From a virus: DNA of 64,000 nt. Below, in pieces: positions 32,866-43,032 of this stretch. The notes under the pieces were generated by a model. The model worked only from the letters and a program-made list of their open reading frames with translations, searched no databases and was not told the DNA's origin. Positions within the stretch are counted from its first letter, which is position 1; every line of letters starts with the position of its first letter. The position numbers were made by a program, and so were the translations under genes. The stretch spans positions 248,001-312,000 of the IMG/VR virus record IMGVR_UViG_3300042261_002385. One strand, written 5' to 3'.

Positions 32866-34420
32866 AAATTATTCCCATTTTATTTTGTATTACATAATCT
32901 CCACATTTATCAGTCCACTTTGATAATTTGAATTTAAAATTATTTTTAGTCAATTTTTTTATTATTGACATTGCTTTGATACCATCATTATTATGAAATT
33001 CAATTATAAATCTTTTAATTTTTTTTAAATTATTATCGGTTATAGTTTCAAAGAAATCATATTCAGCTCCTTCTATGTCAACTTTCATTAAATCAATAAA
33101 TTCTTCGTCAATATAACTCTCTACTAAAGTATTAGGTGTTATAGACTCTACTGTAATTTTAGATCTTTGTATACTATTTCCATTTGCGTCTATTTCATAT
33201 AAAGAAGAAACAACTGAACCCTGACCAGGAGTTATCCAAAAGTCAACAGTTCCATCAGATGTGGTGATTGCCTTATCAATTATCTTAATCAGTGAGTTGC
33301 TATCCCACATTCTTTTAATTATTTTTGTATTATCAACATCAGCTTCTATCAGATAAGTTTTTATATCTCTTTCAATAAATGAAACAGCCGCCATACCATA
33401 ACAGGAACCGACGTCAACAAAATTTTTAATTTTAGTAATATCGAAATCAAATATACTATACATACTAAGGTCATTAAAGTCGGAAAATTCGTTGAATTTA
33501 ACTTCAGTGTCTTTGATTAATTTGAATTTTTTAGATAGTTTATATTTATAATCAAAATCTTTTACTAAAATATTTTTGACTATTGTTCTATCTTCTAAGT
33601 AAACCTCTAGATAAAAACCATTTATAGCCTTTTGAATATTATCTGGGTATGGTGGAAGTATCCAAAAAGTTACACCATCACTTAAGTTGAAAGATTGATT
33701 AATATAAATACATAAATCGGTATAGTAGTCAAAAATTCTCAAATGAACTTGCTTGTCTAAATTTGACTTTATATAAAATTTGTTATCGTCAAATGAATAC
33801 CAGAATTCAATCTGATTATAATCATAGAAAAGTTTATCAATTTTGTTAACTCCATAAAAGGTTTGCTTATCAGCGAACGCAAAGGTTTTGTGTAGTAAAT
33901 TTTTAGTCTTTAAATCATGCTCCCAACAATTTTCTAACACGGTATTTACAGAAAACATCTCATCAATAGTTCTATAAAAAGTAATATTCTCAAGTAGAAA
34001 ATTCACATTTGAATAAAAAGAATTTGTGCATATTACATTATTACCCCAATTACAAGAAACAAATTCATAATCTTTGATAATCCATTTTTTAAATTCTGAA
34101 ACATCAGATATTTCAATATCATATGAAACTTTGTAAGTAGAACCAATTTTTTGGTCTTTAAGGTGTTTTAGCGAAATTTCAATTAAATTACTTTCAGCCA
34201 CTCCATGAGAATACTTTCTATCATCTACTATATTTTTAGACTGATAGAAATAATAGTCACATAATTTTTGAAAATTACTATCAAGTGGCGAGTGAGATGC
34301 TAGTATCAAGTAGTAATCTTCTCTCGACAAAATCCTTAAGTTTTCTCGTAGTAGTTCTAATCCTTCACTTGAGTTGTGAAAGTAAGTTATAATAAATCCT
34401 ATTTTAGTATCTTTCTTCAT
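32846..34420 (-). CDS. Glycosyltransferase-like domain fused to FkbM-type methyltransferase
   Basis: A 524-residue protein. The C-terminal 210 residues are an FkbM-family SAM methyltransferase: NFVDVGSCYGMAAVSFIE (AdoMet loop), YLIEADVDNTKII, KAITTSDGTVDFWI and IDLMKVDIEGAEYDFFE. The first 230 residues (IGFIITYFHNSSEGLELLREN, SHGVAESNLIE) look like a divergent glycosyltransferase or glycan-processing domain, and a beta-rich stretch lies between. FkbM enzymes O-methylate sugars or polyketides, so the protein may cap a glycan made by the two overlapping genes. Overlaps of 20 and 17 bases tie the three genes into one operon. Confidence 0.75.
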   Translation of the reverse strand: MKKDTKIGFIITYFHNSSEGLELLRENLRILSREDYYLILASHSPLDSNFQKLCDYYFYQSKNIVDDRKYSHGVAESNLIEISLKHLKDQKIGSTYKVSYDIEISDVSEFKKWIIKDYEFVSCNWGNNVICTNSFYSNVNFLLENITFYRTIDEMFSVNTVLENCWEHDLKTKNLLHKTFAFADKQTFYGVNKIDKLFYDYNQIEFWYSFDDNKFYIKSNLDKQVHLRIFDYYTDLCIYINQSFNLSDGVTFWILPPYPDNIQKAINGFYLEVYLEDRTIVKNILVKDFDYKYKLSKKFKLIKDTEVKFNEFSDFNDLSMYSIFDFDITKIKNFVDVGSCYGMAAVSFIERDIKTYLIEADVDNTKIIKRMWDSNSLIKIIDKAITTSDGTVDFWITPGQGSVVSSLYEIDANGNSIQRSKITVESITPNTLVESYIDEEFIDLMKVDIEGAEYDFFETITDNNLKKIKRFIIEFHNNDGIKAMSIIKKLTKNNFKFKLSKWTDKCGDYVIQNKMGIIYAERIV

Positions 34421-36053
34421 GGTAAACTTTATCTAAAATTGAAAGACCAGCTGCTTGTTTAGTAATTGGTTTTTCAAATATTCCTGTTTTATACATATCT
34501 AACTTCTCAGCGAAAAGTAAATCTGTTACGTTCCACTTGCAACTTTGATACATTTTATCAATTATGTCGAATGAACGTCTTGGCACTAAATAAGCATGAG
34601 CTCCATAGAACTTATTTACTACCCAATATCCTTCTTTTTTATCTACAATATTAGTATTGTTGTGATATCCAAATGAAAACATTAATAAATTTTCGTTTTT
34701 ATTTAGAATATCAATTGCAAAATTCATTTTATCTATAAATTCTTGATAACTTACGTCTAAAATAGCATCACATTCGAATATCATAATGAAATCACTTTCA
34801 GAATTAACTCCTTGATAAAATGCTGACTTGTGAGCTAAATAACATCCATAATGACCAGGAGTCAACTTTCCGCCTGGTTCCATAGATATTTTGTCAGGAT
34901 ATTCACAGTTATCTGAAGGTGGTAATTCGGTATATCTTTTGTTAATACAGGTATTATATTCTATACCCCAATCAGGAAGTTTTGAAAGAGATATTAAAGA
35001 AGAAATTTCTCTATCAGAGTCAATATCAGTCAGCATATGATAAGCTGAAATTTTATGTTCTGGTATTTTACTAAAACTCTCTAAGACTACACTTTTAGTT
35101 TTCTCAACTACTGACATTTGTTTATTTTTATATGAGGTTGATAGAATCTGTTTAATTTTGTCGACATTTTCTTGTTTATCATCAGACATAAAACTGACAT
35201 TTTCATAAGTGAAGATGTCAGAATAGTTTGGTAACCACTTCATAAGAACAGGCAACTTGTAATTTAAAGCCTCACTTATACAAAGTGGTTTATTTTCTAA
35301 ATTTGATGTGAACAGAAACAAATCACATACAGTGTAGAACTTATAAACGTCACTTCTTTCACCCCAAACTTGACAGTTTTTAGGTTTAGTTTCCATTAGT
35401 GGTTTCCAATAATACTCAAAGTTTCCTGCTTGATTACCTAAAAAATGAAATTGATAATCATCACTAAACTCTTTAGCAATTTCAAATATTTCACTTTGAT
35501 TTTTTCCTTGTGTAAAAAGGCCAACATTCAATATGTGTTTTTTTGATGGATCTAAACCGAGCTCTGTTTGATAGATTTTCTTTAATTCATCACTATTAAT
35601 TGGATATTCGATTAAGTCAAAATCTGATTTTGGATTAAAATACTGAGAAAGATTATACTTAGAGACAAAATGTAGTTTATCTGGTGTTGTCAATTTTTCG
35701 AGAGGATTGAATAGAGTGCCGTGTGTGGTTTCACAAATCTTATAATTTGAATTATATAATTTTATCAATGAGTCATATGGAATAAATGTCTCTGGAAATT
35801 CTTCAAAGTGAATAACATCAGGATTAATTTCATCAACGATAGAAATAAATTTATCCTTATCATTAAGAGTAATTAGTTTATGACCAAGAAAGCTTTCTAT
35901 TTTATTTCTTTGAACAACAAGTTGACCTCCTGTTATATTATCCCACTCAATACACCAAATATCAAATTCGTCAATTAAAACTTCTATTTTTTTTAACAAA
36001 AATTGTGGTAAACCACCTGTTGATAAATGTGGAGTAATAAATAATAATCTCAT
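34404..36053 (-). CDS. GT4-GT25 fusion glycosyltransferase
   Basis: A 549-residue bifunctional enzyme. Residues 1-340 form a GT-B fold of the GT4 type: RLLFITPHLSTGGLPQFL, ILNVGLFTQGKNQSE, and SNLENKPLCISEALNYKLPV with the acidic EALN site. Residues 345-549 match the GT25 family: ISLSKLPDWGIEYN, LTPGHYGCYLAHKSAF, FIMIFECDAILD and GAHAYLVPRRSFDI. GT25 enzymes transfer galactose or glucose to LPS or collagen. It is the first gene of the three-gene glycosylation operon. Confidence 0.82.
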   Translation of the reverse strand: MRLLFITPHLSTGGLPQFLLKKIEVLIDEFDIWCIEWDNITGGQLVVQRNKIESFLGHKLITLNDKDKFISIVDEINPDVIHFEEFPETFIPYDSLIKLYNSNYKICETTHGTLFNPLEKLTTPDKLHFVSKYNLSQYFNPKSDFDLIEYPINSDELKKIYQTELGLDPSKKHILNVGLFTQGKNQSEIFEIAKEFSDDYQFHFLGNQAGNFEYYWKPLMETKPKNCQVWGERSDVYKFYTVCDLFLFTSNLENKPLCISEALNYKLPVLMKWLPNYSDIFTYENVSFMSDDKQENVDKIKQILSTSYKNKQMSVVEKTKSVVLESFSKIPEHKISAYHMLTDIDSDREISSLISLSKLPDWGIEYNTCINKRYTELPPSDNCEYPDKISMEPGGKLTPGHYGCYLAHKSAFYQGVNSESDFIMIFECDAILDVSYQEFIDKMNFAIDILNKNENLLMFSFGYHNNTNIVDKKEGYWVVNKFYGAHAYLVPRRSFDIIDKMYQSCKWNVTDLLFAEKLDMYKTGIFEKPITKQAAGLSILDKVYHEERY

Positions 36054-36103
36054 TAGTGAGTTTTATTTATTATAAATAAAAAAATTGACTTTGTTTAATT
36101 AAA

Positions 36104-36763
36104 TTAACTGACTGGTGTTCCATCACCTTCTGCTTTACCAGAGACCTTAATCCACTCACATCTTATTGGCGAAGAACCGACATTTGCGGTATATCCAGCA
36201 ATTATAATTCTATGGTCTTCACCACCCCAATTCGGAGAAGTGGTGGAAATTTCAGACATCGCTCCTGTGCTTGTGCTGTATGTTCCATTCTGACCAATTC
36301 TATTATATGTGAAAGGTTCTCCAAGATTACCATAGGCATAATGGTCATGTGTGGAAGCAGTCCCGTTTGCAAATCTCCAATCATAGTCAAAAACTTTTGT
36401 TCCGTCTCCAGAACCATCTGTTTCAACAATATGTAGCCTTCTAAGAATAAAAGAGTATGTAAGACTACTATTATCCGGTTTATTATTCATGCAATAACCA
36501 ATCAATTTGGCAGAATTTAAACTTGCAGATGTGTTTATAAACATACCTAAGTACCAAGGATCTACTGTTCCCGATTTTGTGCAAACTGATTCAACAGTGA
36601 CAACATCTCCACTTAAAAAAAATCCAGTTGGAACTAAAACAGAACCCAAAATAACCCATTCACCAGTGACTGATGATTGTGTCTGAGACGTTCCGGGACC
36701 GACATAATTGAAATACTGATATGATTCTCCTACACCAAAAGAGTTTAATACGTTAAATGACAT
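36104..36763 (-). CDS. Probable fibre-tip or fibre-associated beta protein 1
   Basis: A 219-residue protein rich in Ser, Thr, Gly and Tyr. The middle pattern (FFLSGDVVTVESVCTKSG, LGMFINTSASL, FILRRLHIVETDG) is shared with the next two genes, so the three are diverged tandem copies of one beta-sandwich module, maybe receptor-binding tips of the giant fibres. No family name can be given. Genes are 2-4 bases apart. Confidence 0.6.
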   Translation of the reverse strand: MSFNVLNSFGVGESYQYFNYVGPGTSQTQSSVTGEWVILGSVLVPTGFFLSGDVVTVESVCTKSGTVDPWYLGMFINTSASLNSAKLIGYCMNNKPDNSSLTYSFILRRLHIVETDGSGDGTKVFDYDWRFANGTASTHDHYAYGNLGEPFTYNRIGQNGTYSTSTGAMSEISTTSPNWGGEDHRIIIAGYTANVGSSPIRCEWIKVSGKAEGDGTPVS

Positions 36764-36766
36764 GAC

Positions 36767-37276
36767 TTACTTTCTATTTACATATATATATTGACCTCTA
36801 TCCCCCGTAACACCACCTCTTACAAAAAAATAACCAGCCACTGTCCAATCAATATTTACTGTTACTAATGCATTTATCATTTCAGAACCACTATTGTTTA
36901 GACTACTCATCTGAGTCAAATATGATTGAGCAGTAGCTCCTACAAATGACTGTGTAGGCGAAGCAATGTGTATAAATCTTGTTACGGGTTGAAATCCTGA
37001 ATTGCTTGTGCTTGAAGCATAATAAGCAACTACTACAGCGTTTGTAACACTTGTAGTTCCCGCATTCCAGTAACAAAATTTAGTACCAACACTATTCGTA
37101 TTTGCATCAGTTACTAAAAAAGATAACTCAACTGTATCTCCAACTCTAAACAAGTTTGGTGGAATATAAACTGAAATATATTCTATAGTAGTTCCACTAG
37201 CGGTGGTTCCTGGACTGGTTTGGACAGATACAGGATAAGAATAGGTAGCAAAGGTGTATGTGTTTACTCTTGACAT
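36767..37276 (-). CDS. Probable fibre-tip or fibre-associated beta protein 2
   Basis: A 169-residue relative of its neighbours: FRVGDTVELSFLVTDANTN, KFCYWNAGTTS, TRFIHIASPTQ, and a final NIDWTVAGYFFVRGG that matches NWTTTGYIILGG in the next protein. It is the shortest of the three. The role is inferred from position and similarity only. Confidence 0.6.
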   Translation of the reverse strand: MSRVNTYTFATYSYPVSVQTSPGTTASGTTIEYISVYIPPNLFRVGDTVELSFLVTDANTNSVGTKFCYWNAGTTSVTNAVVVAYYASSTSNSGFQPVTRFIHIASPTQSFVGATAQSYLTQMSSLNNSGSEMINALVTVNIDWTVAGYFFVRGGVTGDRGQYIYVNRK

Positions 37277-37277
37277 A

Positions 37278-37832
37278 TTAATTTGAAATTTGTAGAGAAA
37301 TAGATCTTAAAAAATCTGAAGAGGACGAGTTTTGACCACCAAGTATGATGTAACCGGTAGTAGTCCAGTTAACTGCTGTGTAAAATACTCCTCTTCCAGT
37401 AGCTCCGTGACCCTCTATAAGACCACCATTCAATGAAGGAACCATATCATTTAGAGCATTGACAGCTGGATTAAGTGTCATAGTTCCATTACCGCCGCCT
37501 GTGATGTTACTAATTGCAAGTCTTCTTTGAAATAAGAATGTAACAGCATTAGAACTTGTCGATCTGAAAAATCCAAGACTAGTCGGTGTGTCTAAATCAT
37601 CAGTATTATTCCAGTAAAGTTGCAAACTACAAGTTCCGTTAGTTCCTGTTTTTGTAGTCATTGCTGTGACAGTAAGGATCTCAGATGCTGTAAACACATT
37701 ATCAACCCTGACACTTGACAATTTATAAAAAGCGGTCGAACTGTTTGTAGCTCCGTTGACCGAAGCAGTTGCAACTACCTTTTTAACTTTCAATCTATCT
37801 GGAAATTTTTGTCCATTTATTCTATTTGGCAT
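37278..37832 (-). CDS. Probable fibre-tip or fibre-associated beta protein 3
   Basis: A 184-residue member of the tandem triplet: FTASEILTVTAMTTKTGT, LQLYWNNTDD, FLFQRRLAISNITGGGNG and VNWTTTGYIILGG. It directly follows the 1695-residue fibre in transcription order, 16 bases away, which supports a place at the fibre end or as its partner. Confidence 0.6.
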   Translation of the reverse strand: MPNRINGQKFPDRLKVKKVVATASVNGATNSSTAFYKLSSVRVDNVFTASEILTVTAMTTKTGTNGTCSLQLYWNNTDDLDTPTSLGFFRSTSSNAVTFLFQRRLAISNITGGGNGTMTLNPAVNALNDMVPSLNGGLIEGHGATGRGVFYTAVNWTTTGYIILGGQNSSSSDFLRSISLQISN

Positions 37833-37847
37833 TTTATTTCTTAAATT

Positions 37848-40800
37848 TTAAATTTCTATCCAAGTATTATCAGGACAGAAGTATATAGTATTACTAGATA
37901 TCGCAAAACCAACTATTCTAATTATATCAAGTGTTGCAGTAGGAGCAGATTGTGTCATCGAACCAGCGACTGTGGATAAGTAAATTGCTCCTCCAACAGT
38001 CCAAGACCAAGAAGTATTTTCTACATAACCTCTAAGTAGCATACCAGAACTAGGTGTAGCACCTAAAGCTAACGATATAAGACCAGTTGCCGAAGACGCC
38101 GCATCGGCATCCGTAGCAGCCCAAGTAGAAGTAGATGTAAAATAGTAGGTGCTAAATGTCGCAATCGAAGTAGCAGCATTACCAAATGTTACAATGTCAC
38201 CATAACCACCATTAGCACTTAATACTGTTAATGGATTGTGTGTGAACCTATATCCACCGGATACACTTACTGTTCCTGTTACACCAAGTGTATTACCATC
38301 AAATGTTAAATTCGATTCAACTGTTGCGTTAGGAGCAGTAGAATCTAAAGTTATAAGACCATTATTAGTAGTCCCGGTCAGTGATAATAATCCACTAGTT
38401 CCAGAGGTTCCATTGGCACCATTAACTACCCATGATAAAGTATATGTTCTTCCACTTGTCAGTGAGCCATTACCACTTACATATGTTACAGAAATATCAA
38501 AATAAGTTGTGTTATTTTGCATATTAGAAATTCGAAAATGACCAATAACACTATTACTTCCAACTTCAGTTATCTGTAAAGTAGTTCTGGTAACGTATGA
38601 ACTAGTAATAAGTAAATTCCACCAAGCATTATAATTAGTAGTGTTTGAGTAATCTGTTTGGTGCACTGAAACCTTAATAATAGAAGATATAGTACTGGAA
38701 TCAGTTCTAAAGTATGTAGCTCCTGGGTCAGACCAAGCGAGAGTTGAGTCATAAAACCATCTACCACTATTTGAACCGTCATTTCCAGTTCCGGAAGTTC
38801 CTGATGTTCCAGCGCCTGATGTTCCTGATGTTCCGGTGGTTCCGGAAGAACCGGAAGTTCCTGATGTTCCTGATGTTCCAGTGGTTCCGGAAGAACCGGA
38901 AGTTCCTGATGTTCCAGTGGTTCCGGAAGAACCGGAAGTTCCTGATGTTCCTGATGTTCCAGTGGTTCCGGAAGAACCGGAAGTTCCTGATGTTCCAGTG
39001 GTTCCGGAAGAACCGGAAGTTCCTGATGTTCCTGATGTTCCAGTGGTTCCGGAAGAACCGGAAGTTCCAGTTGTGCCAGAAGTTCCTCTTGTCCCAGAAG
39101 ATCCACTAGTGCCGGAAGATCCACTAGTGCCGGAAGATCCACTTGAACCAGAAGATCCACTTGAACCAGAAGATCCACTTGAACCAGAAGATCCACTTGA
39201 ACCTGAAGATCCACTTGTGCCGGATGTTCCAGCAGCTGAGTTAATTGTTAATATATTTCCATTTGAGTCAAATCCAAGAGCTCCAAGCGCGGAACCTGGG
39301 AAATTACTTACATTATTATAACTTGGTAGTTGTAATTGACCAGTGATGTGATTTATTTGTAAATCCACAGCACTTGAAGTTGTATCAGATCCTTTTAATA
39401 TTCTAAAAGAATTCTGATAATTATCAATAGAAGATGCAGTGTTATAAACACCACCTCCAGACTGAAGTGTGATTTGACCTCCCTCACCAGAACCTGATCT
39501 TGCTCCTAAAAATAAATTTGCTTCAGTAGATGTCGTAGTTGTTCCAATAGCGACTGAGATTGAATTCTGAGTCGAAGACTGAGTAACTGTCAAATATGTC
39601 GCACCAACAGCAGAGTTTACCGAACCGTCAGATAACAGGACACGAAGGTTTCCAGGATTCGAAATTGTGTTAAAACCAGTTCCAGATGTACCACTTGTAC
39701 CCGAGCTACCACTTGAACCAGAGCTACCACTTGAACCTGAAGATCCACTTGAACCAGAGCTACCACTTGTACCCGAGCTACCACTTGAACCAGAGCTACC
39801 ACTTGAACCTGAAGATCCACTTGAACCAGAGCTACCACTAGTGCCGGAAGTTCCACTTGTGCCAGAAGATCCACTTGAACCTGAAGATCCACTTGAACCA
39901 GAGCTACCACTAGTGCCGGAAGTTCCACTTGTGCCAGAAGATCCACTTGAACCTGAAGATCCACTTGAACCAGAGCTACCACTAGTCCCGGAAGTTCCAG
40001 AACTACCAGAAGTTCCAGATGAACCACTAGTGCCGGATGTTCCGGGAACTGAAGCTGTCCAGAATGCCAAACCTGTCGCATCGGACATTAATATGTAGTT
40101 TGCCTGAGCTCCGGTAGTTAACTTAATTTGAGAGGCTGTAATTCCATTAACTCTCAAATTAGAATAAGACGAAATAGTAATATCACCCTGAGTCGTTGCA
40201 GAATTATTAGTTGAAACAGCAGCAAACTCATCAGCTGATTCATCCCAAATAAATGCTTGAGTTGCTCCAGTTCCTCGATTCACCATAAATCCAGAGTCTA
40301 ATGTTGGTGACCCAGATTGAGTTGATGCTAAAAGTATCAACGGATCTTGAACAGTAAGATTTGTTGTGTTGACTGTTGTAGCCGTTCCACTTATAGTCAA
40401 ATTACCAGAGACAGTGACGTTACCAGTTACCGCTAGTGTTGTGCCATCAAAGGTTAGATTAGATTCAACAGTAGCGTTTGGAGCTGATCCATCTAAAGTT
40501 ATAACTCCATTATTTGTTGTTCCAGTTAGTGATAATAAACCGCTAGAACCGGAGGTTCCTCTTGTACCTGAGGATCCAGAGGAACCACTAGAACCGGATG
40601 TTCCAGAAGATCCACTAGAACCTGATGAACCGGAAGAACCACTTGAACCTGATGTTCCACTTGTTGCGGAAGTTCCAGATGAACCAGAAGAACCACTAGA
40701 ACCAGAAGTTCCAGAGGAACCACTAGAACCAGAAGATCCACTAGAACCGGATGTCCCAGAGGAACCACTAGAACCAGAAGATCCGCTAGAACCGGATGTC

Positions 40801-42935
40801 CCAGAGGAACCTGAGGTGCCAGAAGTACCATTTGGACCAGCCACATTAAAACTAACAAAACATAAATCGTTGTTAGTAAAATTCGCATCACTAATAACAT
40901 TATTTAGTGTAATAGTCCACCAACCAGTGTTATCAGTAGTAGCACTGAACTCATAAGTTTGAAACCAAGTCAGGTCTGTCTGTTTAGTTATCTTAATGAA
41001 TCCTCTTCTAGAAACAGAACCGTAGTTTGATAATGAATTAAAAAATCCTTGTAAATCATTACTGAAACTATCAAATCGATCAATATATAGTGACGTAGCA
41101 CTACCCATCGTCAAGTTGTTTAATCTAAATATACCAACTCCTGGATCCCCAGCAGTCGTTGTAGTGCTATAAGTATATTCGAAACTAGCGGAGTCTATAC
41201 CATTAGCACCAGAGCTTCCAGATGTGCCAGATGAACCAGATGTTCCTCTCGAACCAGAAGTGCCAGAAGAACCAGAAGTGCCAGAGGTACCGGAAGTTCC
41301 TGAAGAACCTGAGGTGCCGGATGATCCACTCGAACCAGAAGTTCCTGAAGAACCTGAGGTGCCGGAAGTTCCAGAGGTGCCGGAAGTTCCGGATGAACCA
41401 GAGGAACCACTTGATCCAGAAGAACCTGAAGATCCAGAAGAACCACTTGATCCAGAAGAACCTGAAGATCCAGAAGAACCACTTGATCCAGAGGTGCCAG
41501 AGGTGCCTGATGTTCCCGAGGAACCAGAGGTGCCGCTAGAACCCGAGGTACCTGATGATCCACTCGAACCAGAAGTGCCAGAAGAGCCTGAGGTGCCGCT
41601 AGAACCTGAAGTGCCACTAGTACCAGAAGATCCACTAGAGCCAGAGGAACCACTCGAACCGGAAGTTCCTGATGTTCCGGAAGTTCCGCTAGAACCAGAA
41701 GATCCAGAGGTCCCGGATGTTCCAGGGATAGAAGCTGTCCAAAATGCTAATCCTGTTGCATCAGACATTAGTATGTAGTTTGCTTGAGCACCAGTAGTTA
41801 TCTTTATTTGAGATGTTGTTATACCAGCAGCTCTGAAATTAGAATAAGCAGTTATAGTAACGTCGCCCTGTGTTGTCGCTGAATTGTTAGTAGTTATTAC
41901 AGAAAACTCATCAGCTGATTCATCCCAAATAAATGCTTGAGTTGCCCCGGTTCCTCGATTTATCATGAACCCAGAGTCCAATGTGGGTGCTCCTGATTGT
42001 GTAGATGCTAATAATATTATAGGGTCCTGAACTGTTAAATTAGTTGTGTTGACTGTTGTTGCCGTTCCACTTATAGTTAAATTACCAGAGACAGTGACGT
42101 TACCAGTTACCGCTAATGTCGAACCATCGAAAGTCAGATTCGACTCAACAGTAGCATTAGGAGCCGAACCATCTAAGGTTATTACACCATTATTAGTTGT
42201 TCCTGTCAAACTTAGAGATCCACTGGATCCAGATGTGCCACTAGATCCAGAAGAGCCGGAAGAACCAGATGTTCCAGAAGACCCGGAAGTTCCAGATGTA
42301 CCACTTGTGCCTGATGAACCGGATGTACCACTTGTTCCAGAAGACCCACTAGATCCAGAAGACCCGCTAGATCCTGAGGAACCACTTGTGCCTGATGAAC
42401 CACTTGTGCCTGATGAACCACTTGTGCCTGATGAACCGGATGTGCCACTTGAACCAGATGACCCAGTTGTACCACTTGTTCCAGAAGACCCGCTAGATCC
42501 TGAGGAACCACTTGTGCCTGATGAACCGGATGTACCGCTTGAACCAGATGATCCAGATGAGCCACTTGAACCTGATGATCCGGATGTACCACTAGTTCCA
42601 CTAATACCAGATACAACTGATAAAACCCAATTGGTTCCATTACTTTCTAATGTTATTGATTGATACTGTGTGAGAGTTTGTGTTAAAGATCCATCTATTG
42701 TTTGAGAAAGAACTGTATTTACCGTTATTGTGCCGGATCCGCTGTTTTTTACAACATATATTTTACCGGCTATACTAACAGCAGATGGCAACGTAACTGT
42801 AAAAGTTCCAGAGCAGTCAATAAAATAATCAGTATCGATTATAGTATATGTAGATGTCTTACTTACATATGGAAAAGTTATTCCACCTAAAGATACGAGA
42901 CCTCTTCTGGTCACAAATTCGTTTGTTCCTGCCAT
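37848..42935 (-). CDS. Giant collagen-like fibre protein (1695 residues)
   Basis: A long fibre. An N-terminal head of about 110 residues (TYTIIDTDYFIDCSGTFTVTLPS) is followed by blocks of Gly-Ser-Ser / Gly-Thr-Ser triplets, with Gly at every third position, alternating with globular modules. The recurring module (LTISGTATTVNTTNLTVQD, ILLASTQSG-x-PTLDSGFM, RGTGATQAFIWDESADEF, YILMSDATGLAFWTAS) occurs twice. A terminal domain begins LLSLTGTTNNGLITLDS and ends FCPDNTWIEI. Gly-x-y repeats with Ser/Thr but almost no Pro may form a triple helix or another Gly-rich helix. The Ser/Thr positions are potential glycosylation sites. It has a promoter-like motif at 42976-42986. Confidence 0.9.
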   Translation of the reverse strand: MAGTNEFVTRRGLVSLGGITFPYVSKTSTYTIIDTDYFIDCSGTFTVTLPSAVSIAGKIYVVKNSGSGTITVNTVLSQTIDGSLTQTLTQYQSITLESNGTNWVLSVVSGISGTSGTSGSSGSSGSSGSSGSSGTSGSSGTSGSSGSSGSSGTSGTTGSSGSSGTSGSSGTSGSSGTSGSSGTSGSSGSSGSSGSSGSSGTSGTSGSSGTSGTSGTSGSSGTSGSSGSSGSSGTSGSSGSLSLTGTTNNGVITLDGSAPNATVESNLTFDGSTLAVTGNVTVSGNLTISGTATTVNTTNLTVQDPIILLASTQSGAPTLDSGFMINRGTGATQAFIWDESADEFSVITTNNSATTQGDVTITAYSNFRAAGITTSQIKITTGAQANYILMSDATGLAFWTASIPGTSGTSGSSGSSGTSGTSGTSGSSGSSGSSGSSGTSGTSGSSGTSGSSGTSGSSGSSGTSGSSGTSGSSGTSGTSGTSGSSGSSGSSGSSGSSGSSGSSGSSGSSGSSGSSGTSGTSGTSGTSGSSGTSGSSGSSGTSGSSGTSGTSGTSGSSGTSGSRGTSGSSGTSGSSGANGIDSASFEYTYSTTTTAGDPGVGIFRLNNLTMGSATSLYIDRFDSFSNDLQGFFNSLSNYGSVSRRGFIKITKQTDLTWFQTYEFSATTDNTGWWTITLNNVISDANFTNNDLCFVSFNVAGPNGTSGTSGSSGTSGSSGSSGSSGSSGTSGSSGSSGSSGSSGTSGSSGSSGSSGTSATSGTSGSSGSSGSSGSSGSSGTSGSSGSSGSSGTRGTSGSSGLLSLTGTTNNGVITLDGSAPNATVESNLTFDGTTLAVTGNVTVSGNLTISGTATTVNTTNLTVQDPLILLASTQSGSPTLDSGFMVNRGTGATQAFIWDESADEFAAVSTNNSATTQGDITISSYSNLRVNGITASQIKLTTGAQANYILMSDATGLAFWTASVPGTSGTSGSSGTSGSSGTSGTSGSSGSSGSSGSSGSSGTSGTSGTSGSSGSSGSSGSSGSSGTSGTSGTSGSSGSSGSSGSSGSSGSSGSSGTSGSSGSSGSSGSSGSSGSSGSSGTSGTSGTGFNTISNPGNLRVLLSDGSVNSAVGATYLTVTQSSTQNSISVAIGTTTTSTEANLFLGARSGSGEGGQITLQSGGGVYNTASSIDNYQNSFRILKGSDTTSSAVDLQINHITGQLQLPSYNNVSNFPGSALGALGFDSNGNILTINSAAGTSGTSGSSGSSGSSGSSGSSGSSGSSGSSGSSGTSGSSGTSGSSGTRGTSGTTGTSGSSGTTGTSGTSGTSGSSGTTGTSGTSGSSGTTGTSGTSGTSGSSGTTGTSGTSGSSGTTGTSGTSGTSGSSGTTGTSGTSGAGTSGTSGTGNDGSNSGRWFYDSTLAWSDPGATYFRTDSSTISSIIKVSVHQTDYSNTTNYNAWWNLLITSSYVTRTTLQITEVGSNSVIGHFRISNMQNNTTYFDISVTYVSGNGSLTSGRTYTLSWVVNGANGTSGTSGLLSLTGTTNNGLITLDSTAPNATVESNLTFDGNTLGVTGTVSVSGGYRFTHNPLTVLSANGGYGDIVTFGNAATSIATFSTYYFTSTSTWAATDADAASSATGLISLALGATPSSGMLLRGYVENTSWSWTVGGAIYLSTVAGSMTQSAPTATLDIIRIVGFAISSNTIYFCPDNTWIEI
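38816..39075 (-). repeat. Near-perfect 36/45-base alternating tandem repeat
   Basis: Inside the fibre gene, DNA units of 36 and 45 bases alternate with almost no change; on the plus strand each contains GGTTCCGGAAGAACCGGAAG. They code GSSGTTGTSGTSG-type units. Elsewhere the fibre repeats use mixed codons, so this array is recent. Confidence 0.85.
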
Positions 42936-42975
42936 TTATACAATTCTTTTTTCACTTTCCAAAAGAAATCAACAT

Positions 42976-42986
42976 TATATATTAAT
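42976..42986 (-). promoter_or_regulatory. Late-promoter-like ATTAATATATA motif
   Basis: On the minus strand about 40 bases before the start of the 1695-residue fibre gene. Confidence 0.6.
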
Positions 42987-43032
42987 TTAGTAAGACCTAA
43001 AAAGACTTATATTAATTTTTTCTGATCAAATA

